Shown here: positions 6,180 through 14,040 of the stretch, piece by piece
How positions within the stretch are numbered: the stretch's first letter is position 1
How the letters are laid out: each line of letters starts with the position of its first letter
Origin: JBKECA01 sp047973435
Lineage (GTDB): Bacteria; Planctomycetota; Planctomycetia; Planctomycetales; Planctomycetaceae
Assembly (NCBI GenBank): GCA_047973435.1
Contig: JBKECA010000035.1
Span: 1-17,683, forward strand
Direction: 5' to 3'
DNA length: 17,683 bases
Position numbers and translations under genes: made by a program
Notes under the pieces: generated by a model
Databases searched by the model: none
Told to the model about the DNA's origin: nothing
What the model saw: only the letters and a program-made list of their open reading frames with translations

Positions 6180-8462
6180 CTATTCGTCCCGGGCGTGGAT
6201 CGATGGGGCAGCTACGAAGGTCTCCATCGTTTCGACCGACGTGAACAAGTACAGTCGGCTGCGGAACCACACGGCGTGCTCCAGCGAGCCGGGGGTCGAT
6301 TCTCCCGTCAGCATCAGGTGCACGACGTCGTTCCCCATCGCCATCGGAACATAGTCGTCCGGGGATGCTTCAAACAGCTCCTGCGCGGTTGCACTGCTGA
6401 AGAAGTATCGCCGGCCGTTGTGGACGGCGCTGTACTCGGGACGAGCGTCCGTCAGTTCGCGATGGTCCTTCAGGGCGACCGGGCAAAAGCCCTTGAAGCC
6501 GCTCAAACCCCGCCGGGCCGAGATGCGTTCGATCTTCGAATCGGTCTCCCGCTGGGTCGGTCGCGGAGTCGCAACCAGTCGTCGGGCCGTCGGCGGTGCG
6601 ACGATGGGATCCGGGGCCTGCAGCGGGTCCGGGGTCCAGCCCCCCTGAGATGTTGACGGTGCGTCGTTGGTTTCAGGTGGCAGCAGGGACGGAGTGGATT
6701 CCGCGATCGTCGGGGCGGGCAGCTCCGGATCGTCGGTCACATTCGGCGCCATCAGCGGCGGATTGTGATCGAAGGACTGACCGTAGCTTTCCGGTTCCGG
6801 CGGAATGAATGGGGCCGGATTGGGAACCGCCACCGTTCGCTCGGGAGCAAACTGATAGTCGGGATTGGGGTCCTCCTGGGCAGGCGGGTTCTGCGACGGC
6901 GCCGGCTCTGACACACCGGGAGTGGCGGTGCGGAACGGGTTCGACTGCGGTTCGGAACGGTCTGACGGCTCCGCCGGAGCGGGGGTTGTGATCAGCGGTG
7001 CGTCGTCCAGCTTCAGTCCGGTGTACGGACTTTGCTCATCCAAGGTCGCCGGTGTTGACGGAGGCGATTCAAGAGTTGCACTGCTGCTGCTGCTCGGCAA
7101 CGCGATCGACGTGGCAGGGACCGAAGAGGATATCTGTGGGGACGAGGTCGCGACGGGAGTCGGAGCGGCCACGGACTTCGCAGTGTTCGATTCCGCGGTC
7201 ACCGACTCTGCCGCGTTTGACGCCTCGGACGGCATCGCTGGCGCGGACGCATCAGCCTCGTTGTCGGTCTCGATGGGCTCCGGCGGAATCAAGTTCTCTT
7301 CCGACGGCGACGCCAACCGCGGTTCCGCCGTGGGGAATGGCTCGGGCATTTTCGCCTGGGGGCTCGGCGCGGTTTCGGCCACTGGGGCTGCGGCAGGAAG
7401 AGGAGTGAAGAACGGACTCCCTTGGTCGGGAGTTACTGTCGCCGCTGGCGGTGCTGCGCCGGTCGGTTCCGGCGGGATAAAACCGACCGGAGCAGGTTCG
7501 AGCACGGGCGGGGGCTCCTCTCCAGCGAAGACCGGTGGAGCCGCAGTCGGTTCGCCAGACGGGAATTTCGAGCTGGCGGGCGTCTCCGATGGGAACGACA
7601 AGCCAAAGTTGTCATCAGACGCAGCGGGTGCCGCCGGCGGTGACGACATGACGGGGCCGGTCGTCGTACCGGTCGATTGTGGAGCTTCCACCACCTGTGG
7701 CGACGGGGGGGCCAGTAACGGGGCGCCGCTCGTTCCTCCGGCATCTCCCGCGGGGAACAGATCGGGGATGTCCGAGGCGGAGTCGGACGGCGCAGGACGT
7801 GTCGGCGTCACCGGGACTTGAGAGACATCGTCTTCAAAGTCCTCTGCTGAAGCCTGACGGCGCCGCGCGTTGGTCGGTGTTTCACCCGTCTCCCACCACG
7901 GCTTCGAACTGGGGCGCGTGGACAGGTCGTTCGAGATGTTGCGACCGGGTGCATCGGCCCATTCCTGCGGATCGATCGAGAGCGAATCGTAGCTGTCGCG
8001 ACTCGGAACAGCCTGCTCTTCATACTGTTGTTGTATCTGCTGCTGTTGCTGGAGCAGAATCATTTGCTGTTGCAGCATGTACATCTGGTACATCTGCGGA
8101 TTGCGGCGGAAGTATTTCTGCTGCGCTCGCGTCAACTGTCGCTGAGACTGCGCCGAGGCTGGGTCGGATGAGCCGAGCAGGCGGCCGAACATCCCTGGAC
8201 TCTGCTGCGCCATGGCGTCACTCATTTGATTGCTGGGCGGAGCGTTGAGTGCAGCGGCATTCGCCTCCTCGGCATTGCGGCGTCCCCACCACCGGGAGAT
8301 GGCCCCCCCGTCCTCTTTCGACTGACCGCGAACGACCCTCGTCGGCAACGGGTCTTCCGCCAGAAGATCACATCCCCCTGCCCCCAGCAGGGGGATACCG
8401 AGGACCACTCCGGCGGTCGACTTCAGCAGCATCCGCATGAATCTGCGCGAGGGAATCTTCAT
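6180..8462 (-). CDS. Large Gln/Pro/Ala-rich probable lipoprotein with C-terminal YHS-like module
   Basis: 760 aa from ATG 8462. I chose this start over the open extension to 8645 because it gives a signal peptide (MKIPSRRFMRMLLK, then a hydrophobic stretch) ending at a possible lipobox Cys31 (LLGAGGC), with GGGAC upstream; the lipobox is imperfect. Residues 126-150 are Gln/Met-rich (LQQQMILLQQQQQIQQQ). About 190-640 is low-complexity Pro/Ala/Ser/Glu, probably disordered. The last 115 residues are folded: GFCPVALKD (Cys660), then an NGRRYFFSSATAQELFEASP stretch, as in YHS/TRASH metal-binding domains, followed by a second degenerate unit (AVWFRSRLYLFTS...F). Likely exported and anchored facing the periplasm. 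Function unknown; the YHS likeness is by motif only. Confidence 0.8.
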   Translation of the reverse strand: MKIPSRRFMRMLLKSTAGVVLGIPLLGAGGCDLLAEDPLPTRVVRGQSKEDGGAISRWWGRRNAEEANAAALNAPPSNQMSDAMAQQSPGMFGRLLGSSDPASAQSQRQLTRAQQKYFRRNPQMYQMYMLQQQMILLQQQQQIQQQYEEQAVPSRDSYDSLSIDPQEWADAPGRNISNDLSTRPSSKPWWETGETPTNARRRQASAEDFEDDVSQVPVTPTRPAPSDSASDIPDLFPAGDAGGTSGAPLLAPPSPQVVEAPQSTGTTTGPVMSSPPAAPAASDDNFGLSFPSETPASSKFPSGEPTAAPPVFAGEEPPPVLEPAPVGFIPPEPTGAAPPAATVTPDQGSPFFTPLPAAAPVAETAPSPQAKMPEPFPTAEPRLASPSEENLIPPEPIETDNEADASAPAMPSEASNAAESVTAESNTAKSVAAPTPVATSSPQISSSVPATSIALPSSSSSATLESPPSTPATLDEQSPYTGLKLDDAPLITTPAPAEPSDRSEPQSNPFRTATPGVSEPAPSQNPPAQEDPNPDYQFAPERTVAVPNPAPFIPPEPESYGQSFDHNPPLMAPNVTDDPELPAPTIAESTPSLLPPETNDAPSTSQGGWTPDPLQAPDPIVAPPTARRLVATPRPTQRETDSKIERISARRGLSGFKGFCPVALKDHRELTDARPEYSAVHNGRRYFFSSATAQELFEASPDDYVPMAMGNDVVHLMLTGESTPGSLEHAVWFRSRLYLFTSVETMETFVAAPSIHARDE

Positions 8463-8512
8463 GACGTCCCGTTTCCGGTCAATTCTGGCAGAGCTGCAAC
8501 TTGCGCTGCGAG

Positions 8513-8526
8513 ACCTGCTTGCAGGT
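8513..8526. promoter_or_regulatory. Inverted repeat ACCTGC-TT-GCAGGT
   Basis: Six-base perfect arms with a 2-base centre, about 50 bp upstream of the minus-strand lipoprotein start. The size and position suit a dimeric repressor operator. No regulator is encoded nearby, so this is inference. Confidence 0.35.
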
Positions 8527-8699
8527 GGTGTTCTGAAGCTGCGTCGTTGCAGCCGATCGGATCGCAGCCAATAATCGAGGCGCAGTCCAACGGTTTCTAT
8601 CGGTCCAACGACCCAATCGATTGGAACAAACCCCAGTACCGACACGACCGAACCGCCGCGCAGAAACGGAAAACGTGCTACAGGCGATAGAATCGGAAG

Positions 8700-8713
8700 A
8701 GTCTACGTAGACT
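8700..8713. promoter_or_regulatory. Perfect 14-bp palindrome AGTCTACGTAGACT
   Basis: An exact palindrome without a spacer, about 80 bp upstream of the sppA GTG. It is a plausible operator overlapping the sppA promoter. The chance of a perfect 14-bp palindrome at a given site is low, but no matching regulator is in view. Confidence 0.42.
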
Positions 8714-8791
8714 GCGCAGATTGCCAGCTGGTGTCCTCGCCTTGATCGACTTACAACGCTGCTCATCTCGAAGGAATTGGAAAGGCTTCTT

Positions 8792-9853
8792 GTGACGGAA
8801 CGACCAAACCCCCGCCCCGGCCCTGCGGGTCAAAGTGGCCCTCCCTTGGCAGCGACTCCGCAAACGATCCACATTCACAACCATCCCGCACGAGGGAGTT
8901 GGTGGACACGTCTGTTACTGGTGTTGCTTCTGATCTCGGTCATCCTCAACGGCACTCAGCTGGCGAGCTACCGGGACTACCAGCGCGGAGCCAGCCCCCC
9001 CTATGAGAGTTTCGATTCGGGAACCATGTCGAGCCCCGACAAGATTGCGCTGCTGGAGGTGGAAGGGGTCATCATGCCTCCATACACCGACCGCATCCTG
9101 AAGGAGATTGAGCGAATCGCGGAAGACGATCAGGTCCGCGGCGTGGTGCTCGCCATCGACAGTCCGGGTGGGCTTGTCGCCGACAGTCACCGCATCTACA
9201 AGCAACTCGTCAAGCTGCGGGACAAGAAGCCGATGATTGTTTCGATGGGCCGAATCGCCGCTTCCGGGGGCTACTACATTGCCATGGGAGCCGGCCCCGA
9301 GTCCAAGATCCTGGCGGAGGAGGTAACCTGGACCGGAAGCATTGGCGTCATCATTCCGCGGTACGACCTGTCCGAATTGGCGGCCAAAGTCGGACTGCAG
9401 TCCGATGCCCTCAAGACGGGGCCACTCAAGGACAGTCTGGACCCCTTTCGACCACTGTCGGACGACGAGCGGAAAGTGTGGGACACCATTATCGAAGAGT
9501 CGCTGGCTGAGTTCATCCACGTGATCGACGATGGCCGCGCGACGCTCACCGAAGCGGAAATCCGCAAGGTGGCGACTGGCCAGGTCTTTACCGCGTCGCA
9601 GGCCAAATCCCTTAAGCTGGTCGACGACATCGGCGATCAGGATGACGCTATCGAACTGCTCAAGCAGCAACTCAACCTGACCGAGGCCCGCATTGTGCGC
9701 TACGAACGGCCTCAAAGTCTGGCGGAGTCGTTGCTGGGGATTCAGGCCCTGGAGGTCCCGCAGTCGTTGGATCCACTTGGCCGATTGCTCGAGGCCGGTG
9801 TGCCGCGGGCCATGTACCTCTTTGGCTGGCAGACAGGATTGTCATCCCCATGA
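8792..9853 (+). CDS. sppA: Signal peptide peptidase SppA, S49 family
   Basis: 353 aa. Membrane-bound serine protease that degrades cleaved signal peptides. GTG 8792 is chosen because AAAGG (8781-8785) lies 6 nt upstream; an in-frame TTG at 8777 would add five residues but its AAGGAA is too close. A Pro-rich cytosolic N-terminus is followed by one TM helix at about 37-57 (WTRLLLVLLLISVILNGTQL). The ClpP-like S49 fold shows IDSPGG, the nucleophile in IAASGGYY (Ser158) and the general base in TGPLKD (Lys213), giving the Ser-Lys dyad of the single-domain Bacillus-type enzyme. SIGVI and the GQVFTASQA-KSLKLVDDIG block also match. The stop overlaps the next ATG by 4 bp, so the two genes are probably translationally coupled. 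Confidence 0.95.
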   Translation: MTERPNPRPGPAGQSGPPLAATPQTIHIHNHPARGSWWTRLLLVLLLISVILNGTQLASYRDYQRGASPPYESFDSGTMSSPDKIALLEVEGVIMPPYTDRILKEIERIAEDDQVRGVVLAIDSPGGLVADSHRIYKQLVKLRDKKPMIVSMGRIAASGGYYIAMGAGPESKILAEEVTWTGSIGVIIPRYDLSELAAKVGLQSDALKTGPLKDSLDPFRPLSDDERKVWDTIIEESLAEFIHVIDDGRATLTEAEIRKVATGQVFTASQAKSLKLVDDIGDQDDAIELLKQQLNLTEARIVRYERPQSLAESLLGIQALEVPQSLDPLGRLLEAGVPRAMYLFGWQTGLSSP

Positions 9854-10614
9854 CCTGGCTGGAAGAAGCGGGACGTCCCGAGCGCCTGCCGCACGGGCAC
9901 GTTATCGTGCTGCCGGGAATCGAAGGGTACAGTCGCTGGAACCGCAGCATCGTTCGCGGCTTGCAGTCGGCGGGGCTGCCGCACGCAATGGAAATTCATG
10001 ACTGGACCTTTGGCCGCTGGCAATCGCTGCGGTCGCTGAGATCACGACGCCGTCACGACGAACAATCCCAACGGATTGCCGACAAAATCATGGCGACCCA
10101 CGACCAGTACCCCGACGCGCCGGTCTGGCTGATCGGCCATTCCGGCGGCGGTGCAATGTGCATTCTGGCCCTGGAACGGCTGTTAGCGTCGCAACGGATC
10201 GCAGGGGCAATTCTATTGGCTCCGGCATTAAGTCCCCACTACCCCCTCGCGACTGCTCTCGACCGGACTCGGTACGGCATCTGGAATTTCTCCTCCTGGG
10301 CCGACGCCTTCTTCCTCATCTTTGGCACGCTGGTGATGGGAACAATTGACGGACGGCACTCCATTTCCGCCGGCGCCTGTGGGTTCCGGGAGGGTGGCAA
10401 GAGCAGACCTGGCGACGCGGACTCGCGGCCACAACTCACCGAAGTCCCCTGGCGCCGCGAGATGCTGGCGGATCGCCACTTGGCCGGCCACTTCGGGCCG
10501 GTCCACAACCGATTCGTGGAACGCTGGATCGCCCCCATTATCCAGCAGGCCTCGGTACCAGTGCCCCCAAAACGATCAGCCGGAACCCTCTTTGCTGCCC
10601 GCGGCAACGAATAA
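9850..10614 (+). CDS. Alpha/beta hydrolase fold protein
   Basis: 254 aa, cytosolic, no signal peptide. VIVLPGIEGYSRWN (18-31) is the typical first strand and oxyanion-loop region. WLIGHSGGG (93-101) is the nucleophile elbow with Ser98. GTIDGRH (164-170, Asp167) and HFGPVHN (214-220) are candidates for the acid and histidine of the triad. The substrate cannot be told from sequence. It overlaps sppA by ATGA, suggesting one operon and coordinated expression. The last codons and the TAA stop lie inside dispersed repeat copy H, so the native C-terminus may have been replaced by an insertion. Confidence 0.85.
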   Translation: MTWLEEAGRPERLPHGHVIVLPGIEGYSRWNRSIVRGLQSAGLPHAMEIHDWTFGRWQSLRSLRSRRRHDEQSQRIADKIMATHDQYPDAPVWLIGHSGGGAMCILALERLLASQRIAGAILLAPALSPHYPLATALDRTRYGIWNFSSWADAFFLIFGTLVMGTIDGRHSISAGACGFREGGKSRPGDADSRPQLTEVPWRREMLADRHLAGHFGPVHNRFVERWIAPIIQQASVPVPPKRSAGTLFAARGNE

Positions 10615-10673
10615 AGCGAATCGGCCGTCAATGCCCCGCGAGGCAGAACGCATTAACATTGACCGTGTGCGGC
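10595..10673 (+). repeat. Dispersed repeat, copy H (overlaps a gene end)
   Basis: Begins CTGCCCGCGGCAACGAAT, has the intact core ATGCCCCGCGAGGCAGAACG and ends CATTGACCGTGTGCGG. It matches the consensus over its full length with scattered substitutions. The first 20 bases are the final codons and TAA stop of the alpha/beta hydrolase gene, the only copy in the window that overlaps coding sequence. Confidence 0.88.
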
Positions 10674-10946
10674 CTCGTCCGCGGCTCGAACTGGTCAATC
10701 GGCCTGCCTGCGTCGGAGATCAACCGGTCAGCAATGGGATGGAAGGCAGGCCCGGCCCGGAACCTGGCGCGAACGCGTGCCGGCTGATGGTGCTATGCAT
10801 TCCCCTTCGTCTGCAACGGATTGACGCGAACCGCATTCACAGCAGGCGCCAAACCGGTGCCGGTGGAGTATGAGACCTGACACTCAACCTGTTGATTCAA
10901 TCTCCCAGTGATTGCCTGACGACCTCATCGTGATGGGCGTGTGTGA
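10615..10946. other. Convergent intergenic region with repeat and stem-loop
   Basis: About 330 bp between the ends of the hydrolase and the minus-strand membrane protein. It contains the rest of copy H and a long-loop inverted repeat (10701-10752). No gene is supportable. Confidence 0.6.
10701..10752. repeat. Inverted repeat GGCCTGCCT / AGGCAGGCC
   Basis: Nine-base perfect arms (10701-10709 and 10744-10752) separated by 34 bases, between convergent genes. There is no T-run. It could assist transcription termination or be unrelated to it. Confidence 0.4.
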
Positions 10947-12305
10947 TCATCGTGAAGAGCGTGTCTGCTGACGCTGGAGTTTCTTGAGTCGCTTACGGTC
11001 CTTGCGGCTGAGGTTCTGTCCGTCCGAGCCCTCGTCCTCGTCGGATTCACTCCAGTTCCGGGACGTTTCGTTGTCCTCGTCGGATGGTGGGGCGGTGGCA
11101 AAGTGCGGTTTGGACTGCGCTGCGGGCCGAGGCGGATCGACACGTCGCTGTGGGGCGGCAGCGGGAGCCACCCGAGGCGCTTTTGCAGCTTGCGACGAGG
11201 CGGCAACGTCCAGCGCCGGATCCTCGTTTGCGGCTGAATCGTCGGACTCGTCGTTGATGTCCAGATCGGACTCATCCGATTCCACGTCTTCGGTGACGGC
11301 GGCATTGCTTGTCACCGCAGCGCGACGCCGCGAGGTTGGACGCTTCTTCTTTGTGCTCTTGCGAGATTTCGATGTCGCAGGGTTGTCGTTACTGGAGGTC
11401 CCTTTCGATGCCGGCTTGGCCCCACGACTGCCTCGACGGCGGAACAGTGCCAGCCACGCGAGCCAACGAAAGCGGCGAACTTCACTCTGAGGCGGTTCGT
11501 TGGAAACGTGAATCACATGCCGAGTGTGGAGCAACATGGCGTAGGCCAACAGCATATGCCAGCCCATGCCCAAGGCGGCGTCCGCCATCATTTGCGTTTG
11601 TGGATCGAAGAAAAACGGGCCGAACAGCATCGTCAGGCCACTGGCCAGCACCGTTGCTGCGGTCAGTCGCAGCGTCCACAGGCTTTCGCGACAGTCCCGC
11701 ATCTCGCGCCGCAGCAGGGCGTACAGCGTGGCAAAGGCAATGGCTGTCGGCACCATCCACAGGATCGCCCGGGCATTCCAGACCGTGACGAGACGCCCCG
11801 CCAGGACGGCGTCCGCCAAACTCCAGTGTGCTCCGCTGGCCTGAACTGCACAAAACGCCAACCAGCTGAGCGCGGTCCAGAACCACAGCTTGTAACTACC
11901 GTTGAAGTCTTTACGACTGCGCGAGCGATACCAGAGATTGATGAACGCCAGCTGGCCCGCCGCCAGCAGCATTACTGTGCTGAAGAACGTCGTGAGTTTG
12001 CCGGACGAGATACCAACGATGCTCTCCATGCCCGTGCGGGCGGCATCGGCACGGCTGCCAATGAGGAGCACCGCTCCCCAGGCCAGTACGCAGGCAATCC
12101 CAACGACAACGTGCTTCCACAATCGGGGCGAAACGAGGCTGTCGGCGGGAGAAGACCCGCGCGGAAGTTTGTTGTCAGAAGCGGTCTGGCGGCGGCGCGC
12201 AGCCAGACGGGCCGGGAGTTCAGCACCGTCGGCTTCTTGAGCCAATCGTCGCCGCCTCCGTTCGTCGACGCACCGTGATCCAGCAAACCGTATAGACATG
12301 GACAC
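10947..12305 (-). CDS. Six-TM hypothetical membrane protein with long charged tail
   Basis: 452 aa from GTG 12305, which has GGGAG 8 nt upstream; ATG 12299 would shorten it by two residues. A basic N-terminus (RRRRR at 16-20) precedes six hydrophobic segments at about 66-84, 104-126, 139-157, 179-198, 211-233 and 243-262. From about 268 the protein is polar: a Lys/Arg-rich stretch (STKKKRPTSRRRAAV), then an Asp/Ser-rich acidic region, a Pro/Ala stretch and a basic end (RKDRKRLKKLQRQQ). The tail is predicted to be disordered. I recognise no catalytic motif or named family. It is monocistronic, convergent with the hydrolase gene. Confidence 0.75.
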   Translation of the reverse strand: MSMSIRFAGSRCVDERRRRRLAQEADGAELPARLAARRRQTASDNKLPRGSSPADSLVSPRLWKHVVVGIACVLAWGAVLLIGSRADAARTGMESIVGISSGKLTTFFSTVMLLAAGQLAFINLWYRSRSRKDFNGSYKLWFWTALSWLAFCAVQASGAHWSLADAVLAGRLVTVWNARAILWMVPTAIAFATLYALLRREMRDCRESLWTLRLTAATVLASGLTMLFGPFFFDPQTQMMADAALGMGWHMLLAYAMLLHTRHVIHVSNEPPQSEVRRFRWLAWLALFRRRGSRGAKPASKGTSSNDNPATSKSRKSTKKKRPTSRRRAAVTSNAAVTEDVESDESDLDINDESDDSAANEDPALDVAASSQAAKAPRVAPAAAPQRRVDPPRPAAQSKPHFATAPPSDEDNETSRNWSESDEDEGSDGQNLSRKDRKRLKKLQRQQTRSSR

Positions 12306-12951
12306 TCAGGCTTCTCCCGAACGGGATCAGCAGACGATCCCGAACCGGGGACTCCGCCGGTGCTTGGCACGTGAATGCGGACGGAGCGACGAGGGAACCC
12401 TGTTGCGACGGGGTCGCGCTGGGGTCACTGTGTCCGTGATGTTCCGAAGTCCGTGCTGGGATTCGCTGCGAAAGGGCCGGACTGTCATCCGTGACCGCTC
12501 GTGCCCTCGCTGGCGTGCGGTTTCCCGCGGCGGCGTCACACAAAGAGATCGGCACACCAGCCGCCCCGATCGCGACTCGCCTCTGCAGGACCGAGCAATT
12601 CCAACAACCACAGGCCTCGTCGGTGTCCCGACCGTCACCGACTGGAAGGCCAAGTCAATCGACAGGGCTTGCCTCGCTTCACTAGCGCCACTGCCATTAT
12701 GGCACTGAACTGAAATGGCCACCAGCAATGCCAATACGGCACCTTCCAAGGCTTGGTGTGAAGGGTCATTATGGCAGTCTCGCCGGGCAGGACGGCCTTG
12801 TTGTGGTTTTCATCGTTGTTGTAAGTCACTACGCAAAAGTGGCTTACATTTTGTGTTAGTCTTGCGGTGTCAATTCTGGCATGGCCGCTGCATGGGGTGT
12901 TTCTCGTCAACAGCCTCAGCATTGCGGCTGAGAATCGAAAGGAGAAATGCC
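12306..12951. other. Divergent intergenic region upstream of the Hsp20 pair
   Basis: About 650 bp between a minus-strand gene and the plus-strand Hsp20 genes. The only structure I can support is the inverted repeat at 12821-12847. Overlapping frames on both strands look like shadows. I checked for tRNA-like T-arm sequences and saw none. Confidence 0.5.
12821..12847. promoter_or_regulatory. Long inverted repeat upstream of the Hsp20 operon (possible heat-shock operator)
   Basis: Arms GTAAGTCACT (12821-12830) and AGTGGCTTAC (12838-12847) pair at nine of ten positions, the tenth being a possible G-U pair, around a 7-base spacer ACGCAAA. It lies about 105 bp before the first Hsp20 ATG. The geometry recalls known heat-shock operators: CIRCE (9-N9-9) and the HspR site HAIR (7-N7-7), but the bases match neither consensus. 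An operator for a planctomycete heat-shock repressor is the inference. Confidence 0.5.
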
Positions 12952-13398
12952 ATGTTGCTGAACAATCGGGTGGCTTCGACGACCGATCCCTGGCGCGTCA
13001 TGCGCGAGCTGGAGAGTCAATGGAGCCAGCAAATTGGGGACTGGCTGGAAGGGGCCGCCCAACGGTCGACTCAAACAGCCGTGCGACTGTGGACAGCGGA
13101 CGGACAGGCGGTTGTGGAGTTCGACCTGCCGGGAGTGACTGCGGATCAACTCGACGTGTCAGTTCATCAATACCTGCTGACCGTTGATGTGAAACCACGG
13201 GAGGGCGAAGTGTCGGCCGCTGGGCCGGGAGAACTTCACACTCACGAAATCCGCCGCGTCGCCCGCCGTCAGATGCGTCTGCCCTTTGCAGCCGATCCGC
13301 AACGAACAGCCGCGGAGTATCGCCACGGCGTCTTGCGGGTCGCTGTGCATCAGCCGGAAACGCATCGTCCAGCTCGGATCGCGGTCAAAGGACTGTGA
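12952..13398 (+). CDS. Hsp20/alpha-crystallin family small heat-shock protein (first of two)
   Basis: 148 aa. ATP-independent holdase chaperone that binds unfolding proteins in the cytosol as oligomers. AAAGGAG ends 7 nt before ATG 12952, which fixes the start. The N-terminal 42 residues are variable, with DPWRVMRELESQW typical of these proteins. The alpha-crystallin domain spans about 43-138: VEFDLPGV (55-62), DVSVHQYLLTVDV, RQMRLPF (106-112) and GVLRVAVHQPE (126-136). The C-terminal IAV (143-145) resembles the IxI anchor. The family signature is somewhat weaker than in its neighbour. It is 66 bp upstream of a second Hsp20, with a shared promoter region and terminator, so an operon is likely. 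Confidence 0.92.
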   Translation: MLLNNRVASTTDPWRVMRELESQWSQQIGDWLEGAAQRSTQTAVRLWTADGQAVVEFDLPGVTADQLDVSVHQYLLTVDVKPREGEVSAAGPGELHTHEIRRVARRQMRLPFAADPQRTAAEYRHGVLRVAVHQPETHRPARIAVKGL

Positions 13399-13464
13399 TC
13401 GCAAGGTTGATCGATGCTTTGAACCGAATCTCTGCTCATTGACTCCTTACCTGGAGAGATTGTC

Positions 13465-13878
13465 ATGACTAAAACAACTGCCAACGCCTGCTGTGGTCCG
13501 ACCTCCACCAGCTGCTGTCATTCGGCTGCTGAGGAGACGACCGAGTCTGTCGTCCTGCAACCCCGAGTCGATATTCTGGAGTCCGCGGACGCCTGGCTGC
13601 TGCGGGCGGAAATGCCTGGCGTGGACGAAAGCCATGCCGAGGTCGAGCTCGAGCGTCAGGTGCTGAAGATCGCGGGACAAGCGGAACTGTCAGAGCCAGA
13701 CGGCTTTCAACGACAGTTCGGAACATTCCGTCCTCGTCGCTATGAACGCACCTTCCGCTTGCCGGAGGCGATCGATCGCAGCGGTGTGGAAGCCACTGTC
13801 CAGCACGGCATCCTGACTGTGCGGATTCCGAAGGCACAAGAAGCTCAGCCGACCAAAGTGGTCGTCAAAAGCGTCTGA
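13465..13878 (+). CDS. Hsp20/alpha-crystallin family small heat-shock protein (second of two)
   Basis: 137 aa, with GGAGAG about 7 nt before the ATG. The alpha-crystallin domain covers about 30-125: PRVDILES (33-40), LRAEMPGV (46-53), YERTFRLPEAID (93-104) and GILTVRIPK (115-123), ending KVVVKSV with an IxI-like VVV. Unusually for this family the short N-terminus has two vicinal cysteine pairs (Cys9-Cys10 and Cys17-Cys18, in ACCGPTSTSCCHS), which could bind metal or respond to redox state; this is inference. It is a holdase that probably co-assembles with the upstream Hsp20. A strong hairpin follows 31 bp after the stop. Confidence 0.94.
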   Translation: MTKTTANACCGPTSTSCCHSAAEETTESVVLQPRVDILESADAWLLRAEMPGVDESHAEVELERQVLKIAGQAELSEPDGFQRQFGTFRPRRYERTFRLPEAIDRSGVEATVQHGILTVRIPKAQEAQPTKVVVKSV

Positions 13879-13908
13879 CCACGTGGACTTCAACACCAGT
13901 CTCACCCG

Positions 13909-13948
13909 ACACGCGTCCCGGGCGTTGCTCGTCCGGGACGCGGTGTTT
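13909..13948 (+). terminator. Intrinsic terminator of the Hsp20 operon
   Basis: Ten-base perfect stem CGCGTCCCGG (13912-13921) / CCGGGACGCG (13933-13942), extended by ACA/TGT past a one-base bulge. It is followed by TTT then CCTT. It begins 31 bp after the second Hsp20 stop, and the strength and position support termination. Confidence 0.72.
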
Positions 13949-13985
13949 CCTTGCCGACCAAGGTCGGCGATGGGCATTCAGAAGG

Positions 13986-14012
13986 GATGAGAGCCCCACC
14001 CGCTCTCGCATC
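13986..14012 (-). terminator. Candidate terminator of the sulfatase operon
   Basis: GATGAGAGC (13986-13994) pairs with GCTCT-cg-CATC (14002-14012) with a two-base bulge and 7-base loop. It lies 29 bp past the stop of the small Cys-rich gene on the minus strand. The T-tract is weak, so confidence is moderate. Confidence 0.4.
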
Positions 14013-14040
14013 GCGTCTACGTGGAACCAAGGTCGCTTTG

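Larger units (their letters stand above)
8463..8791. other. Divergent promoter region between the lipoprotein gene and sppA
   Basis: About 330 bp that must hold two outward promoters. One palindrome lies close to each start (8513-8526 near the lipoprotein gene, 8700-8713 near sppA). The open frame extending upstream of the lipoprotein ATG is arginine/serine-rich and looks untranslated. I cannot assign -35/-10 boxes with confidence. Confidence 0.5.

Noticed and set aside
6865..7821. Plus-strand open frame of 318 codons, Gly/Ala/Ser/Asp-rich.
   Set aside because: It is the antisense shadow of the low-complexity Pro/Ala/Ser region of the lipoprotein gene.
12490..12560. Possible tRNA or structured RNA in the gap before the Hsp20 genes.
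   Set aside because: No GTTCGA-type T-arm, no cloverleaf pairing and no CCA-compatible acceptor stem were found.
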